36,834 bases of DNA from [Eubacterium] yurii (GCA_900167215.1 FUZS01000023.1:1-36834), one strand, 5' to 3'. Positions 7,761-17,213 are shown, counted from the first letter of the stretch. Notes: a model not told the origin generated them from the sequence alone. A program made the numbers and translations.

Positions 7761-9089
7761 TTAATCCCTCCTTATAGTTACATAATTTTCGTCTGCATTT
7801 ACCACCGTTCCGTCGATGCTTGAATGTATATTGGCTCCAAGAGCATTTTCTTGAGCAAGTCCTATAAGTTGACCTTTTTTTACAACATCTCCAACATTGA
7901 CTATCACCTTTGCAGGTGCACCGATATGCTGTCTTGTAGGTATCATCACTTGCTCAACATCCATTACCTCGTCTATCAGTGGTGCCGGTCTGTCATATTT
8001 ATACAGTCCCAGTCTTGCAATCAGACGTTTGCTGGGGACAAGTCTGAAATCTCTATTTTGTCTTACTTTAAATTCAGTTTTTGAAGGAGTGTATTTCTTT
8101 CCTTCGTTTAACAACCTTGTTCTAAAATAGTTGTTAGCATACATAGGATGAATACCTATAGGGCAGGAAAACAAATCGCATAGATTACACTGTACACATA
8201 GTTGCGCAGCTTGTTGTCCTTCAAAATCATCCAAGTTATATGCCTGCATTCTTATATTCTTATGCGGTTGCATATTATGTCCCAAAAGATATCTTGGACA
8301 TAAATCAGTACACATTCTACATTGTTCACATGATCCTCTGTTTATCTTTTTTGCCTGAGCTTGAGTAGTTGATTTTTTTCTAATTAGACTATGTTCTTTC
8401 TTTAAGAAAACATAACCCTTGCTTTTTTTAGTGACGGATGCTTCCAAGTTTCTAAGCAAAGGTCCCATCATAGGTCCACCGTCTATAATTCCGTAATCTT
8501 CCGGATTTTCTATTCCTACTTTTTTGAAAAGTACTCTAAGCGGAGTTCCCACAGGTACCCTAAGAGTTACCGGGTTTTCAATATCTCCTGCCAAAGTTAC
8601 ATAACTTTCAGTTACAGCAATATCATGCATAGCATTATATACGTTAAGAGCTGTTTCTGAGTTTATTACTACACATCCGACATTTATAGGTATTCCCATT
8701 TCCGGAACTACTCTACCGGTAAGTTCATATACAAGAACCTGTTCATCTCCTGCCGGATATACATCTTTAAGTTCTCCCACCTTGACATAGTCATCAAGAT
8801 TAAGATTAATAATTTTTTCTTTTAATTTTTTTATTACTTCTTTATGTTTATACTTTATTCCAATGATAGCTTCTTTTGCCTCTATAAATCTGCCTGCTGC
8901 CGCAAAACCCTGAATTATTTCAGCAGCGTGTATATCCATCAATTGTTGATCTACCCTCAGTAAAGGCTCACATTCAGCAGCATTCATCAAAATATATTCC
9001 GCCTTTGATGCCAGTTTGACATGAGTGGGGAATCCTGCTCCACCTGCACCTACGATTCCGGCTTGTTTAATCTGTTCAAGAAGGCTCAT
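7761..9089 (-). CDS. pduS: PduS-like flavin/iron-sulfur electron-transfer protein (RnfC-like)
   Basis: The 442-residue protein begins with the glycine-rich nucleotide-binding loop GAGGAGFPTHVKL (residues 14-26), typical of PduS and RnfC. Two ferredoxin-type cluster motifs follow: Cys254/257/260/264 (CEQCRMCTDLCP) and Cys298/301/304/309 (CVQCNLCDLFSCP). A barrel-sandwich domain resembling biotinyl/RnfC modules closes it (VGDVVKKGQLIGLAQ). PduS is known as a cobalamin reductase in propanediol microcompartments. Because the signature enzyme here needs no B12, a more general role in NADH oxidation and electron export through the PduT cluster seems likelier. It sits between the BMC-P and PduT genes. 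Confidence 0.92.
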   Translation of the reverse strand: MSLLEQIKQAGIVGAGGAGFPTHVKLASKAEYILMNAAECEPLLRVDQQLMDIHAAEIIQGFAAAGRFIEAKEAIIGIKYKHKEVIKKLKEKIINLNLDDYVKVGELKDVYPAGDEQVLVYELTGRVVPEMGIPINVGCVVINSETALNVYNAMHDIAVTESYVTLAGDIENPVTLRVPVGTPLRVLFKKVGIENPEDYGIIDGGPMMGPLLRNLEASVTKKSKGYVFLKKEHSLIRKKSTTQAQAKKINRGSCEQCRMCTDLCPRYLLGHNMQPHKNIRMQAYNLDDFEGQQAAQLCVQCNLCDLFSCPIGIHPMYANNYFRTRLLNEGKKYTPSKTEFKVRQNRDFRLVPSKRLIARLGLYKYDRPAPLIDEVMDVEQVMIPTRQHIGAPAKVIVNVGDVVKKGQLIGLAQENALGANIHSSIDGTVVNADENYVTIRRD

Positions 9090-9104
9090 TTTCTATCCTC
9101 CTTC

Positions 9105-9374
9105 CTAACGTTCAAATGTTACACAGTCTTCATCTATGATACCGACTATCACCGCATCTACAGGTATATCGTCATTGCTCAGCATCCTTCTTGCGGAAGA
9201 TCCTGTCGTAACTATGACTCTGTCTCCGATTCCCGAGCTTATTATATCCGCTACTACAAGCCTTTGACCTGAGTCTATTCCTCCAATTATCTCCACAAGC
9301 ATAAACTTGAGTCCGCTTAAGGATTCTGCCTTCCTTGTAGACCATATATGGTCTATCACCTTAGCCGTCAGCAT
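9105..9374 (-). CDS. eutN: BMC-P pentameric vertex protein (EutN/CcmL family)
   Basis: At 89 residues it has the family length and pattern: ...AKVIDHIWSTRKAESLSGLK, LVVADIISSGIGDRVIVTTGSSAR and the C-terminal DAVIVGIIDE. Such proteins form pentamers that cap the icosahedral vertices of the shell. It is the only BMC-P in the locus, so it must supply all vertices. The ATG overlaps the stop region of the divergent BMC gene upstream by 7 bases, which suggests coupled translation. pduS follows after 15 bases. Confidence 0.93.
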   Translation of the reverse strand: MLTAKVIDHIWSTRKAESLSGLKFMLVEIIGGIDSGQRLVVADIISSGIGDRVIVTTGSSARRMLSNDDIPVDAVIVGIIDEDCVTFER

Positions 9375-9673
9375 TTGTTACTACCTTCTTCCAACTTTAT
9401 TTTTATATCAGATAATGCCTGTTCTACAGCCGCAGTGTCTCCGAAAATCGCCAACAGTATCATATTTTGAGGACAAGAGCCCTTGATGTCTTCAACTGTA
9501 ACTCCAACTGATTTTTGTGCAATATCTGCAGCTACAACCATATCTATCAATTTACCTTGAACAAGACCAATTGCATCCACAGAGTCCGGAACAACCGTCG
9601 ATGAAGAGCCTTTTCTTCTCATGAGTATATCCAATGTTCCCTTTGACGGAGATTTTATTATTCTTATGTCCAT
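9368..9673 (-). CDS. Divergent BMC-domain shell protein with pore-region Cys (GrpU/CutR-like)
   Basis: This 101-residue protein has a recognisable BMC core (AIGLVQGKLIDMVVAADIA ... MILLAIFGDTAAVEQAL) preceded by an extra strand segment, IRIIKSPSKGTLDILMRR. Cys67 in GSCPQN falls where pore residues lie, and CP recalls the CPGK site of PduT. GrpU-type shell proteins from glycyl-radical compartments bind an iron-sulfur cluster with a pore Cys, so a cluster is possible here but not shown. I choose ATG 9673, 8 bases after GGAGG, over an upstream TTG at 9688. Neighbours are eutJ (4 bases of sequence separate the upstream TTG from the eutJ stop) and the BMC-P gene. Confidence 0.8.
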   Translation of the reverse strand: MDIRIIKSPSKGTLDILMRRKGSSSTVVPDSVDAIGLVQGKLIDMVVAADIAQKSVGVTVEDIKGSCPQNMILLAIFGDTAAVEQALSDIKIKLEEGSNKC

Positions 9674-9692
9674 GAGATATTCCTCCAACTTT

Positions 9693-10532
9693 TTACATCT
9701 CTTCTTGTTTACAGCTTAATGCAATCCCTAATGGTGTAACGAACATAGGATTTTTAGGCTTTCTTGTTTTTATCTTGGTATTTTTTTCTATAACCTTTTC
9801 GATACCTGCAAGACAGCAAGTACCTCCAACTATTGAAATTTCCTCAACTTCATAGCCTTTTATATGTCTATTTATTATTCCTGATACCTTTTCAATTACC
9901 GGAGTCAGTACACTGATAAGTTCCTTGTGATTCTTAGGATCTCTCTTATAAAGTTCCGCTTCTTCAAATGTCTTAGAATAGGCTCCTGCAACAACCAAAG
10001 AAAAATGAGTACCTCCAGTAGGCTCGTCTGTAACATATACAACTTTACCGTCTTTTAGTATTGATATTCCGGTAGTTCCTCCACCTATATCCACAACTAC
10101 TCCGTTTTTCATCTTAAGTAGTTCATTTGCCGCAGTAGGCTCGTCCATAATATTAGAAAGTTCGAACCCTGCACCCTGTACCACATTTTTAATTGCTCCG
10201 GAATCTAATTCATCAGTACCAGGAGGTATTGCTGAGGCGGCATATATAAGCTCAGTGCCAAGTTTTTCTTCAATTTCCTCTTTCAATTGTTTTACTATTC
10301 TGACTGCTCCAATGTAATCTACCACCATTCCGTCTCTAACAACGTCGGCATATCTGTAAGCTCCTGCCACAGGTTCAAAATTTTCATCAAGAACAGCTAT
10401 TACCACACATGCAGTACCTAAATCAACTCCAGTATAATACACTTTGGATTTCGATTTTATAGGGTTTTTTATAACCTTTTCGAACTTATCTATAAACTCA
10501 TCACAATAAGTATAATCTAAAATCTCTGACAT
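9693..10532 (-). CDS. eutJ: EutJ-like actin/Hsp70-fold chaperone
   Basis: The 279-residue protein has the ASKHA phosphate-binding motifs in order: TGVDLGTACVVIAVLDENF near residue 35, VVDIGGGTTGISIL near 145 and SIVGGTCCLAGIEKVI near 235. It lacks the peptide-binding half of DnaK, as EutJ does. EutJ is found in many ethanolamine and glycyl-radical microcompartment loci and is presumed to be an ATP-dependent assembly or reactivation factor; no activity is proven. Its start overlaps the end of the EutT-like gene by 16 bases, which points to translational coupling. Confidence 0.9.
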   Translation of the reverse strand: MSEILDYTYCDEFIDKFEKVIKNPIKSKSKVYYTGVDLGTACVVIAVLDENFEPVAGAYRYADVVRDGMVVDYIGAVRIVKQLKEEIEEKLGTELIYAASAIPPGTDELDSGAIKNVVQGAGFELSNIMDEPTAANELLKMKNGVVVDIGGGTTGISILKDGKVVYVTDEPTGGTHFSLVVAGAYSKTFEEAELYKRDPKNHKELISVLTPVIEKVSGIINRHIKGYEVEEISIVGGTCCLAGIEKVIEKNTKIKTRKPKNPMFVTPLGIALSCKQEEM

Positions 10533-11182
10533 TGCTTACTCCCATGTATAGTATAAATCAGTCTTGAAAGAGTATTTATAGTCTGACACAAGTATTCTTT
10601 TAGCTTTGTATTTACATCTTCCGATTCAAACTGATAATCTTCCAACTCCTCGTAAAAATTAACATACAACATACGCAATCTATGAAGAGTTATTATATCT
10701 TTGCCATTTTCCACTTGTATATAAAAATCATTTATTTCCAGACATTCTGGAAGTTCTTTTGAAAAATTATCTTCACTTATTTTATCACATATTTTATACT
10801 CCAAATTTTCTGTCATTATTCCGCATTCTATGTATTTCAGTATGCCAAGAACAAATCTACTTACTTTTGAAATATCCTGAATAATATTTATATCTCCTCC
10901 GATAAAATTTGTTGCACATAGTAAAGTTTCACTATGAAGGAGCTTTATTTTTGAAGATAATCTCGAAGAGATTTTTAGACCCTTATCTTCTTTATTTTGT
11001 ACTTTTTGCCTTTTTGACTTGAAAGAGTCGTTATTTTGATCTTCATCATACAAGTCTACTCCCCGATCCAACAAAAACTGTCTGGCTCCCGGAGTAAGTT
11101 TTGTATCGGGCGGTAGTTTGAATTTTGTAATAGGTTGCAATTTAAACTGATCTCTCAAATCAGCTTCCGTTATAAAAAGCAT
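10517..11182 (-). CDS. EutT-like protein lacking the cobalamin adenosyltransferase metal motif
   Basis: The N-terminus FITEADLRDQFKLQPITKF followed by KLTPGARQFLLDRG is diagnostic of the EutT head. The HSETLLCATNFIGGDINII region and the C-terminal LSRLIYTIH also align in my reading with EutT. The HX11CCX2C metal site of enterobacterial EutT is absent: residues 45-80 are a charged linker with no Cys pair. EutT makes adenosyl-B12 for ethanolamine ammonia-lyase, yet the signature enzyme of this locus is B12-independent. Either the protein has a different job or its site differs. It is 221 residues, somewhat shorter than E. coli EutT. It is in an operon with eutP and eutJ, overlapping the latter. 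Confidence 0.78.
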   Translation of the reverse strand: MLFITEADLRDQFKLQPITKFKLPPDTKLTPGARQFLLDRGVDLYDEDQNNDSFKSKRQKVQNKEDKGLKISSRLSSKIKLLHSETLLCATNFIGGDINIIQDISKVSRFVLGILKYIECGIMTENLEYKICDKISEDNFSKELPECLEINDFYIQVENGKDIITLHRLRMLYVNFYEELEDYQFESEDVNTKLKEYLCQTINTLSRLIYTIHGSKQCQRF

Positions 11183-11187
11183 CCCTG

Positions 11188-11634
11188 CTACCCCCTTTCA
11201 TCATCTAAATCTAAAAATTTTATTAATTCTTCCACCCCATATCCATTTGCAAGATTGACCTCAAAATACGGTTCATTTACTCCAATTTGTTTTAAAGTTC
11301 TTACCGCATCTTTATAATGACTTACATCACCTTCAATCACGTTTATTACACCTATTACCTTTTTAGAAAAAGCTCTGGAAAATCCATGTGAATAAATGTC
11401 ATCCTGCTTTCTCGTATCAACCACCACTATAATACAGGAGGCGTCTTGAGATATGGATACGAGATATTTGTACATCCATGTGTTTTCCAGATATGCACTG
11501 GGGACATCAATGGTATTTTTCCCATATATTACATCCGGGCATCTTGAAATTGCCCTATTATCTTTGTTAATTTCATTGGCTATACCGCTTTTTCCTACGC
11601 CCTTCGTACCAATTATCATCACTCTTTTTCTCAT
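11188..11634 (-). CDS. eutP: EutP/PduV-like small GTPase-fold protein
   Basis: The P-loop is GTKGVGKSG at residues 9-17. [17 protein letters not shown] stands where EutP has its DTPGEYLEN segment, so the usual Gly of the switch motif is replaced by Ser. [10 protein letters not shown] and the late [17 protein letters not shown] complete the Ras-like fold. At 148 residues it has the family length. EutP/PduV proteins are linked to microcompartment positioning, and EutP to acetate kinase activity; both roles are uncertain here. The ATG overlaps the stop of the EutS-like gene upstream (ATGA at 11631-11634). Confidence 0.9.
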   Translation of the reverse strand: MRKRVMIIGTKGVGKSGIANEINKDNRAISRCPDVIYGKNTIDVPSAYLENTWMYKYLVSISQDASCIIVVVDTRKQDDIYSHGFSRAFSKKVIGVINVIEGDVSHYKDAVRTLKQIGVNEPYFEVNLANGYGVEELIKFLDLDDERG

Positions 11635-11984
11635 GTCTTTGTAATTCCGACAGTATCAAAATCAAGTAAAACTGACAATTTTTCTATTACTGCTCTAAGC
11701 GAAGTCTCTACGCTTTGTACATCTCCACTTATCAAAACTGATCCGGTGAATCTGTCCAAAAAACCTATCTCCACATCAGCAGCCTTTGTAGCTATATCAG
11801 CTGCTATTATAGCAGTTTCACAAGGGGTTAAAGTCAGTATTCCTATTGCACCTTTTTCATCAATTCCGAGTCTTTCATATATATCATTTACAGGTGATGC
11901 AATTATATGCGCCAATGTTACCTGCTTGCCAGGGACAGATTCCTGTATGACTCTTTGGATGTCTTTATCAGAAACTATGCTCAT
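11631..11984 (-). CDS. Circularly permuted BMC-H shell protein (EutS/PduU type)
   Basis: The 117-residue protein has the permuted BMC order. An N-terminal strand region ([20 protein letters not shown]) that builds a small beta-barrel over the pore comes first. [21 protein letters not shown] and [20 protein letters not shown] then give the core. EutS and PduU form such capped hexamers. It starts 12 bases after the cutD stop and is coupled to eutP. Similar proteins in choline loci are called CutR in some systems, so the exact name is uncertain. Confidence 0.9.
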   Translation of the reverse strand: MSIVSDKDIQRVIQESVPGKQVTLAHIIASPVNDIYERLGIDEKGAIGILTLTPCETAIIAADIATKAADVEIGFLDRFTGSVLISGDVQSVETSLRAVIEKLSVLLDFDTVGITKT

Positions 11985-11995
11985 CTCAAGTCCTC

Positions 11996-12946
11996 CTAAT
12001 GTTTCATAACAGTTACACTAAACCCTGCTTCATCAAAGTAAGTTTTTATCCTGTCCAAATCCTCATCACTCAAAGCAACTTCAGCTTCAATTTCATATGT
12101 CATATCAAGCTGCTTGTATTTATTTACACCAAGTTTATGATAAGGCAGTAAATCTATACCTTTAAAATTCTTATAGTCCTTATAAGGTTTTAAAAATTCT
12201 ATAACACCCTTTATATCTTTTTCATCATCATTTACTGTTTTGAGCAAAGGCATTCTTACCTTTACATTAAATCTGTTTTCAAGTAAATATTTGAGGTTGT
12301 CCAGTATTCTTTCATTTCTAACTCCTGTCCAATAAGAATGTTTTTCCGGATCTATTTGCTTAACATCAAACAAAAATAAATCAACAAATTCTGCTATCCT
12401 CATCAAAGACTCTTTTTTTACATATCCGCAAGTCTCAATCGCTGTATTTATTCCTGCCCTTTTGCAAATCATCAACAGATTTTCCGCAGCCTCAACCTGA
12501 ACTGTAACCTCACCACCACCAAGGGTAACTCCACCACCTGATATTTCATAGAAAGTGCGATCTTCTTCAACATATTCCAAAAGCTCGGATATTTTTACCT
12601 TATCTCCTACAATTGACAATGCCTTACTCAGACATGCCTCTTCACATTTCCTGCATCCAATGCACTTGATATTTCTATCGATTATATGTTTTCCGCTTTC
12701 ATCCATCTTATGAATGCCCACTGGACAAGCTTGGACACATCTTCCGCAATCCACACATAAATCTCGCTTATACATCACTGAATATCCGGTCTCCAGTCCT
12801 TCAGGATTGGCACACCACTTACATCTCAGTGGACAACCCTTAAAAAAAACTAAAGTTCTGACTCCCGGCCCGTCATACATGTTGTACTTTTGCTTATTAA
12901 ATATCAGTGCCGCTCTTTCTATGCACAAATCATTTTTAGCACTCAT
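11996..12946 (-). CDS. cutD: CutD, radical SAM activase of choline TMA-lyase
   Basis: CutD installs the glycyl radical on CutC. The radical SAM cluster motif is GCPLRCKWC (Cys38, 42, 45), preceded by [13 protein letters not shown] as in all glycyl-radical activases. Two extra [4Fe-4S] ferredoxin motifs follow (Cys64/67/70/74 and Cys95/98/101/105), typical of the larger GRE activases. [14 protein letters not shown] is the SAM-binding region. I choose ATG 12946; an upstream in-frame TTG at 12985 would put the start inside a hairpin and has no good ribosome binding site. The protein is then 316 residues. It follows cutC after a 69-base spacer that holds a strong hairpin. Confidence 0.93.
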   Translation of the reverse strand: MSAKNDLCIERAALIFNKQKYNMYDGPGVRTLVFFKGCPLRCKWCANPEGLETGYSVMYKRDLCVDCGRCVQACPVGIHKMDESGKHIIDRNIKCIGCRKCEEACLSKALSIVGDKVKISELLEYVEEDRTFYEISGGGVTLGGGEVTVQVEAAENLLMICKRAGINTAIETCGYVKKESLMRIAEFVDLFLFDVKQIDPEKHSYWTGVRNERILDNLKYLLENRFNVKVRMPLLKTVNDDEKDIKGVIEFLKPYKDYKNFKGIDLLPYHKLGVNKYKQLDMTYEIEAEVALSDEDLDRIKTYFDEAGFSVTVMKH

Positions 12947-12973
12947 ATTTTCCAACTCTTTATTTGTTTTATA

Positions 12974-13000
12974 TATCAGCACCAAAGTTCGGTGCTGATA
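12974..13000 (-). promoter_or_regulatory. Hairpin in the cutC-cutD spacer
   Basis: A perfect 10-bp stem (12974-12983 with 12991-13000) and a 7-nt loop lie 15 bases after the cutC stop codon and 27 bases before the cutD ATG. No T tract follows on the minus strand, so it is not a classical terminator. It may stabilise or mark the 3' end of the cutC message, or partially attenuate cutD. Confidence 0.65.
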
Positions 13001-13015
13001 TAATTTGATTTATAA

Positions 13016-15562
13016 TTAGAAATTCTTAAGAACAGTACGGCTTATTATTTCATCTTGAACGTCCTTGCAAAGTTCAACAAAGAATGCACTATATCCTGCA
13101 ACACGAACAACTAAATCCCTATACATTTGCGGATTCTTTTGAGCTTCAATAAGATTCTTATTATCAAGATAGTTAAATTGCATTTCCCCGTTTCCGAATA
13201 TACTTGCTGTACGAAGTAATGAAATTATACCTTCTTCTCCCTCAGGAGTATCAAGCAATCCTGCCATAAGTTTGAAGTTGTGAACCATACCGATGTTCAT
13301 ATTATCATTTGCAAGTTTTGAAACTGATTTTATTATAGCAGTAGGTCCTTTGTAGTCAGCACCTTGCGTTGGGCTTATACCGTCAGACAACGGTAACCAC
13401 GCTTTTCTTCCGTTAGCGCTTGCACCTGTCAACTGTCCAAAAGGTGTATTATTTGATATTGAAAGTGTTCCATGGCTTAGTACAGAATACAATGTTTTGA
13501 ATTTTCTATGTTCCATTTCAGTAAAGTAGATTATATCAGATGCTATATAATCTGCATAGTCATCATCATTACCGTACTTAGGAGCATCCAAACAATCTTT
13601 TCTCACTTGTTCATAGCCAACAAAGTCAGCTTTCAACGCCTCGTTAAGTTGAGCAAGAGTATATTTCTTATCGTCAAATACAAGCTTTTTAATAGCTGCC
13701 ATAGAGTCGGTATATGTTGCCAATCCTGACCAAACAACACCCGGTCCGAAGTTGTACATTGCTCCACCTGCTGAAACGTCTCTTCCATTTTCCATACAAC
13801 CTTCATACATCAAAGACATCAAAGGCTTAGGTGCCATATCTCTGTGTACTCTTTGACTTATAACTGTTGCAACTGAAGTCCATTTTGTAATATATTTTAT
13901 CTGTTCTTTAACAGCTCTGTCAAATTCTTCAAAAGTCTTATATTGTGAAACATCACCAAAATCAGGAGTAACTTGCTTTCCATACCATAGAGGTACACCG
14001 TGATTAAGTGTAAGCTCTATTGCTATAGGCCATTGAGTGTAACCTGTAGATGTCCATTGGTAAAGTCTACCGGATTTTTGCGGTTCAACGCAACCCATCA
14101 AGCAATAGTCTCTTGCATCTTCTATTGAAACGCCTTTTGCAAGCATCATCTTAATATGTGTATCATCGAAGTGGCAAGCCGGGAATCCCATACCTGATCT
14201 TACAACATCCACTATTTTCTTCAAGTATTTTTGAGGTGATTTATTGTGTATTCTGGCAGCAAGAGACGGTTGATATATTCTTACATGTCTTACCGCATCC
14301 ATCAATAGATATGTCAAGTCATTAGTAGCATCTCTACCATCTCTTGTAACACCGCCCACGCACATATTTACAAATGGTTGGTATCCTGCGAAGAATTTTG
14401 ATCCGCCTTCACTTGTTATCCACATCATTTCTGACATCTTTATAAGCATACAACCTGCCAATTCAAAAGCTTCAAAATCATTCATTCTTCCTGATTCTAT
14501 ATCAGCTTTGTAGAAAGGATACATGTATTGGTCAACTCTACCTATAGACATACCTGTTTGATTTTCTTCAACTACAAGTAATGATTCTATTGTCCATACT
14601 GCTTGTATAGCTTCCCAGAACGTACTAGGCTTGTTTGCCGGTACTCTTGCATTTATTTCAGAGATTTTTAGAAGTTCAGCTTTTCTCTTAGGATTAGTTT
14701 CCTTTTGAGCAAGTTCCGCAGCATATGCAGACAATCTTCTTGCATAAGCCATTACACCTTCAGTAGTATCTATTATTGATTTGTAGAAATATATCTTGTC
14801 TATATCTTGAGGATTAGCATAATCCAAGCTTTTAAGATGTTCTCTAGCTTCATTTTGTATGTCTATCATACCTTTTTTCATCAATATGACATCATATCCA
14901 GGGTTTGAGTCTCCACCACCGTTCACGGCATGGTACGAGCAATCTGAAACGAATGATTCACCTGACATTTCCCAAAGTCCTGCTTCTCTATATTGGTCTT
15001 CACAAGTTTCATCAAGAGATTTTCCTTCCCAATATGGGAATAGTTCTTCTCTCATTATTCTCTTGTCTTCATCAGAAATGTAGAAAGGGTCTTGAGGTCT
15101 TGAACCTATTGTATCTATCTCATCTTTCATCCATCTCCAAGCTATATCAGGAGAAAAGGCTCCTGCTCTTGGCTTTCCGCAAGGAGAACCTACTATAAGT
15201 TCATTATCTTGAATCACTAAAGGCGCAGTTTCACAGCAATATCTGAAACATTTAGCTCTTAAAAGTATCTTAGGCATACCGGGATTTTCTTTAGCTATCT
15301 TTGTTATAGCTCTTGCTCTGTAAGTAGTTACAGAAGGTACTTGTTTCAAGAAATTTTCTTTTAACTTTCTCAATCTGTCAGTAATTCCGTCAGGTACACC
15401 TGTTCCCTCAGATGCTGTATAAGTATTATTTGTACTTGGTCCTTCATTTTTTGTTATTTCTCCTGAAACACTTTCAAACATCTTCATCAACGAAGCACGT
15501 TCTTCATCGCTCATGTTCTTAGTAGCCTCAGCAAGCTTATTTGAAAACTCTCTTATATCCAC
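13016..15562 (-). CDS. cutC: CutC, choline trimethylamine-lyase (glycyl-radical enzyme)
   Basis: CutC cleaves choline to trimethylamine and acetaldehyde by radical chemistry. All residues known for Desulfovibrio alaskensis CutC are present at a constant +2 offset: Tyr210, Asp218, Phe397, Cys491 and Glu493 (in [20 protein letters not shown]), Thr504, Tyr508 and the radical Gly823 (RVAGYSAFF). The Glu and Asp set choline lyase apart from the diol and glycerol dehydratases. At 848 residues it is the short form, without the ~300-residue N-terminal extension seen in enterobacterial CutC. The first ~35 residues are helical ([14 protein letters not shown] and [12 protein letters not shown]) and may target the enzyme into the shell. 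Ribosome binding site AGAGGGA precedes the ATG. Confidence 0.97.
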   Translation of the reverse strand: MDIREFSNKLAEATKNMSDEERASLMKMFESVSGEITKNEGPSTNNTYTASEGTGVPDGITDRLRKLKENFLKQVPSVTTYRARAITKIAKENPGMPKILLRAKCFRYCCETAPLVIQDNELIVGSPCGKPRAGAFSPDIAWRWMKDEIDTIGSRPQDPFYISDEDKRIMREELFPYWEGKSLDETCEDQYREAGLWEMSGESFVSDCSYHAVNGGGDSNPGYDVILMKKGMIDIQNEAREHLKSLDYANPQDIDKIYFYKSIIDTTEGVMAYARRLSAYAAELAQKETNPKRKAELLKISEINARVPANKPSTFWEAIQAVWTIESLLVVEENQTGMSIGRVDQYMYPFYKADIESGRMNDFEAFELAGCMLIKMSEMMWITSEGGSKFFAGYQPFVNMCVGGVTRDGRDATNDLTYLLMDAVRHVRIYQPSLAARIHNKSPQKYLKKIVDVVRSGMGFPACHFDDTHIKMMLAKGVSIEDARDYCLMGCVEPQKSGRLYQWTSTGYTQWPIAIELTLNHGVPLWYGKQVTPDFGDVSQYKTFEEFDRAVKEQIKYITKWTSVATVISQRVHRDMAPKPLMSLMYEGCMENGRDVSAGGAMYNFGPGVVWSGLATYTDSMAAIKKLVFDDKKYTLAQLNEALKADFVGYEQVRKDCLDAPKYGNDDDYADYIASDIIYFTEMEHRKFKTLYSVLSHGTLSISNNTPFGQLTGASANGRKAWLPLSDGISPTQGADYKGPTAIIKSVSKLANDNMNIGMVHNFKLMAGLLDTPEGEEGIISLLRTASIFGNGEMQFNYLDNKNLIEAQKNPQMYRDLVVRVAGYSAFFVELCKDVQDEIISRTVLKNF

Positions 15563-15702
15563 TTTATTCCCTCTCTTCCATATTATTTGTGACTAAAGTC
15601 ATTTAAAAAAATCTAAGTCTTTTTCCAGCATTTTTCCGGACATATAGTACATAAATTAAATTATTAAATTTAAGATTGGCACTGTTATTATTTTATTATC
15701 TA
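15563..15702 (-). promoter_or_regulatory. 140-bp spacer upstream of cutC with small palindrome
   Basis: This is the widest gap inside the operon. A 12-bp palindrome TGACTAAAGTCA (15590-15601) lies 28 bases before the cutC start. I see no convincing promoter or terminator, but the gap is large enough for an internal promoter or mRNA-processing site. Confidence 0.3.
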
Positions 15703-17187
15703 CTATTTTTCATTAAGTATCTTATCCAACATATCTTTTAAAGTCAGCATATCAACAAAAGAATCTTCTCTTACTATTCCACAATCATCCATATTCTCAG
15801 TATTTAACCCACATTCTTCCCTAACATCCTCGACAGTTCTCACTCCATATCCCACTTTTCTTATATAAATAAGGTTCTTTGGAGATACATTATCTGATGT
15901 TATTCCTGTTCCGGCAGAACCGCTACCGAGTGTCATTGCAGGAAAGATATTTGTAGTTGCACCCATACTTCCATAGGTTGCAGGTGTATTGACCAATATT
16001 CTTCCAACAGGTTTCTTCAAGGCAAATTGTTCGATTACCCATGGATCTTTAGAGTGTATTACCAATGTATGCCCCTTGCCCTCACTTATGAGCAATTCTA
16101 TACATTTCTCACAGGCAAGTCGCCAGTCATCCTCAATGTAATAAGCTATGACCGGACAAAGTTTTTCTTTTGAATAAGGATTGGTCTCTGATACATATTT
16201 TTGAAATGAAATAAGCAATTTCACATCTTCTCCGACACTAAATCCGGCTTTTTCAGATAAGAAAGATGCAGATTTACCTACCAAGTTATGATTCAAACTT
16301 CCATCTTGATTGTACAACAACTCTCCCAATCTTCTTTCTTCTTCTTCATTCATAAAATATGCGCCATTTTTAATAAATGCTTCTCTAACCTTATCTTCTA
16401 CTACCTTATCCACCACTACTGACTGTTCTGCAGCTGATAAGATACCGTAATCAAAACTCTTAGAATCTATTATATCTTTAACAGCCTTATCTATGTCAGC
16501 AGTCCTTTCAATAAAGGCAGGACCGCTTCCTACACCGCCGTATATCAATGGCTTTCCTGATTTATATGACATATCAAGTAATTTATTTATACCTGTATTC
16601 ATTATTAGTGATACACTGCCATGGCACATGAGTTCACGTGTTCCCACCTTTGATATGGTACTCATATAACTCAAGGCACCGCTTGGAAGTCCATTTTCTT
16701 CTGCAGCCTTTATTAAAATGTCCAATGTTTTTTGCATTACATCTTTAGCTCTAGGATGAGGAGAAAATACTATTGCATTTCCGGACTTTATAGCTATTAC
16801 AGCCTTATAAATTGTGGTTGAAACAGGACTGGTAACAGGGCAAATCGCAGCTATTACACCTACAGGAATACCTATATCCACTATAGATTTCTCCTTGTCA
16901 TAGTCTATTACTCCTACGCATTTCATATTTTTTATATGCTTTATTATGTACTCGCATACAAATTTATTTTTCAAATACTTATCCTGCCAACGTCCATAAT
17001 CAGTTTCTTCACATGATAAGACCGCTAATTCCTTTATATGATTTTTTATTTCTTTTACCATAGCTCCCACTATAGTATCCAACTGTTCCTGTGTATAAGC
17101 GGCAAGAACAAGTTGTGCTTCTTTTGCTCTCTCCGCAAGAATCCTCGCCTCTTGTATAGAAAGCAAATCATTATCTATTATATTCAT
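15703..17187 (-). CDS. Aldehyde-dehydrogenase homologue lacking catalytic Cys and Asn (probable pseudoenzyme)
   Basis: The 494-residue protein aligns end to end with the acylating aldehyde dehydrogenase at 3895-5721, from the shared N-terminus (IDNDLLSIQEAR) to SDNVSPKNLI. At the catalytic position it has Ser251 (FDYGILSAAEQS) instead of Cys, and Ser120 (CPVTSPVSTT) replaces the oxyanion-hole Asn. The Gly-rich motif after residue 420 is also changed (GSGSAGTGITSDNV for GCGTWGGSSVSDNV). The reading frame is intact and the gene sits in the middle of the operon, so it is probably selected for something other than ordinary aldehyde oxidation. Its last ~20 residues (MLTLKDMLDKILNEK) look like an encapsulation helix. 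It could act as a scaffold, as a subunit of a mixed oligomer, or in an altered reaction. Confidence 0.88.
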   Translation of the reverse strand: MNIIDNDLLSIQEARILAERAKEAQLVLAAYTQEQLDTIVGAMVKEIKNHIKELAVLSCEETDYGRWQDKYLKNKFVCEYIIKHIKNMKCVGVIDYDKEKSIVDIGIPVGVIAAICPVTSPVSTTIYKAVIAIKSGNAIVFSPHPRAKDVMQKTLDILIKAAEENGLPSGALSYMSTISKVGTRELMCHGSVSLIMNTGINKLLDMSYKSGKPLIYGGVGSGPAFIERTADIDKAVKDIIDSKSFDYGILSAAEQSVVVDKVVEDKVREAFIKNGAYFMNEEEERRLGELLYNQDGSLNHNLVGKSASFLSEKAGFSVGEDVKLLISFQKYVSETNPYSKEKLCPVIAYYIEDDWRLACEKCIELLISEGKGHTLVIHSKDPWVIEQFALKKPVGRILVNTPATYGSMGATTNIFPAMTLGSGSAGTGITSDNVSPKNLIYIRKVGYGVRTVEDVREECGLNTENMDDCGIVREDSFVDMLTLKDMLDKILNEK

Positions 17188-17213
17188 ATTTACTTCCTTC
17201 TTTGACGCATACC

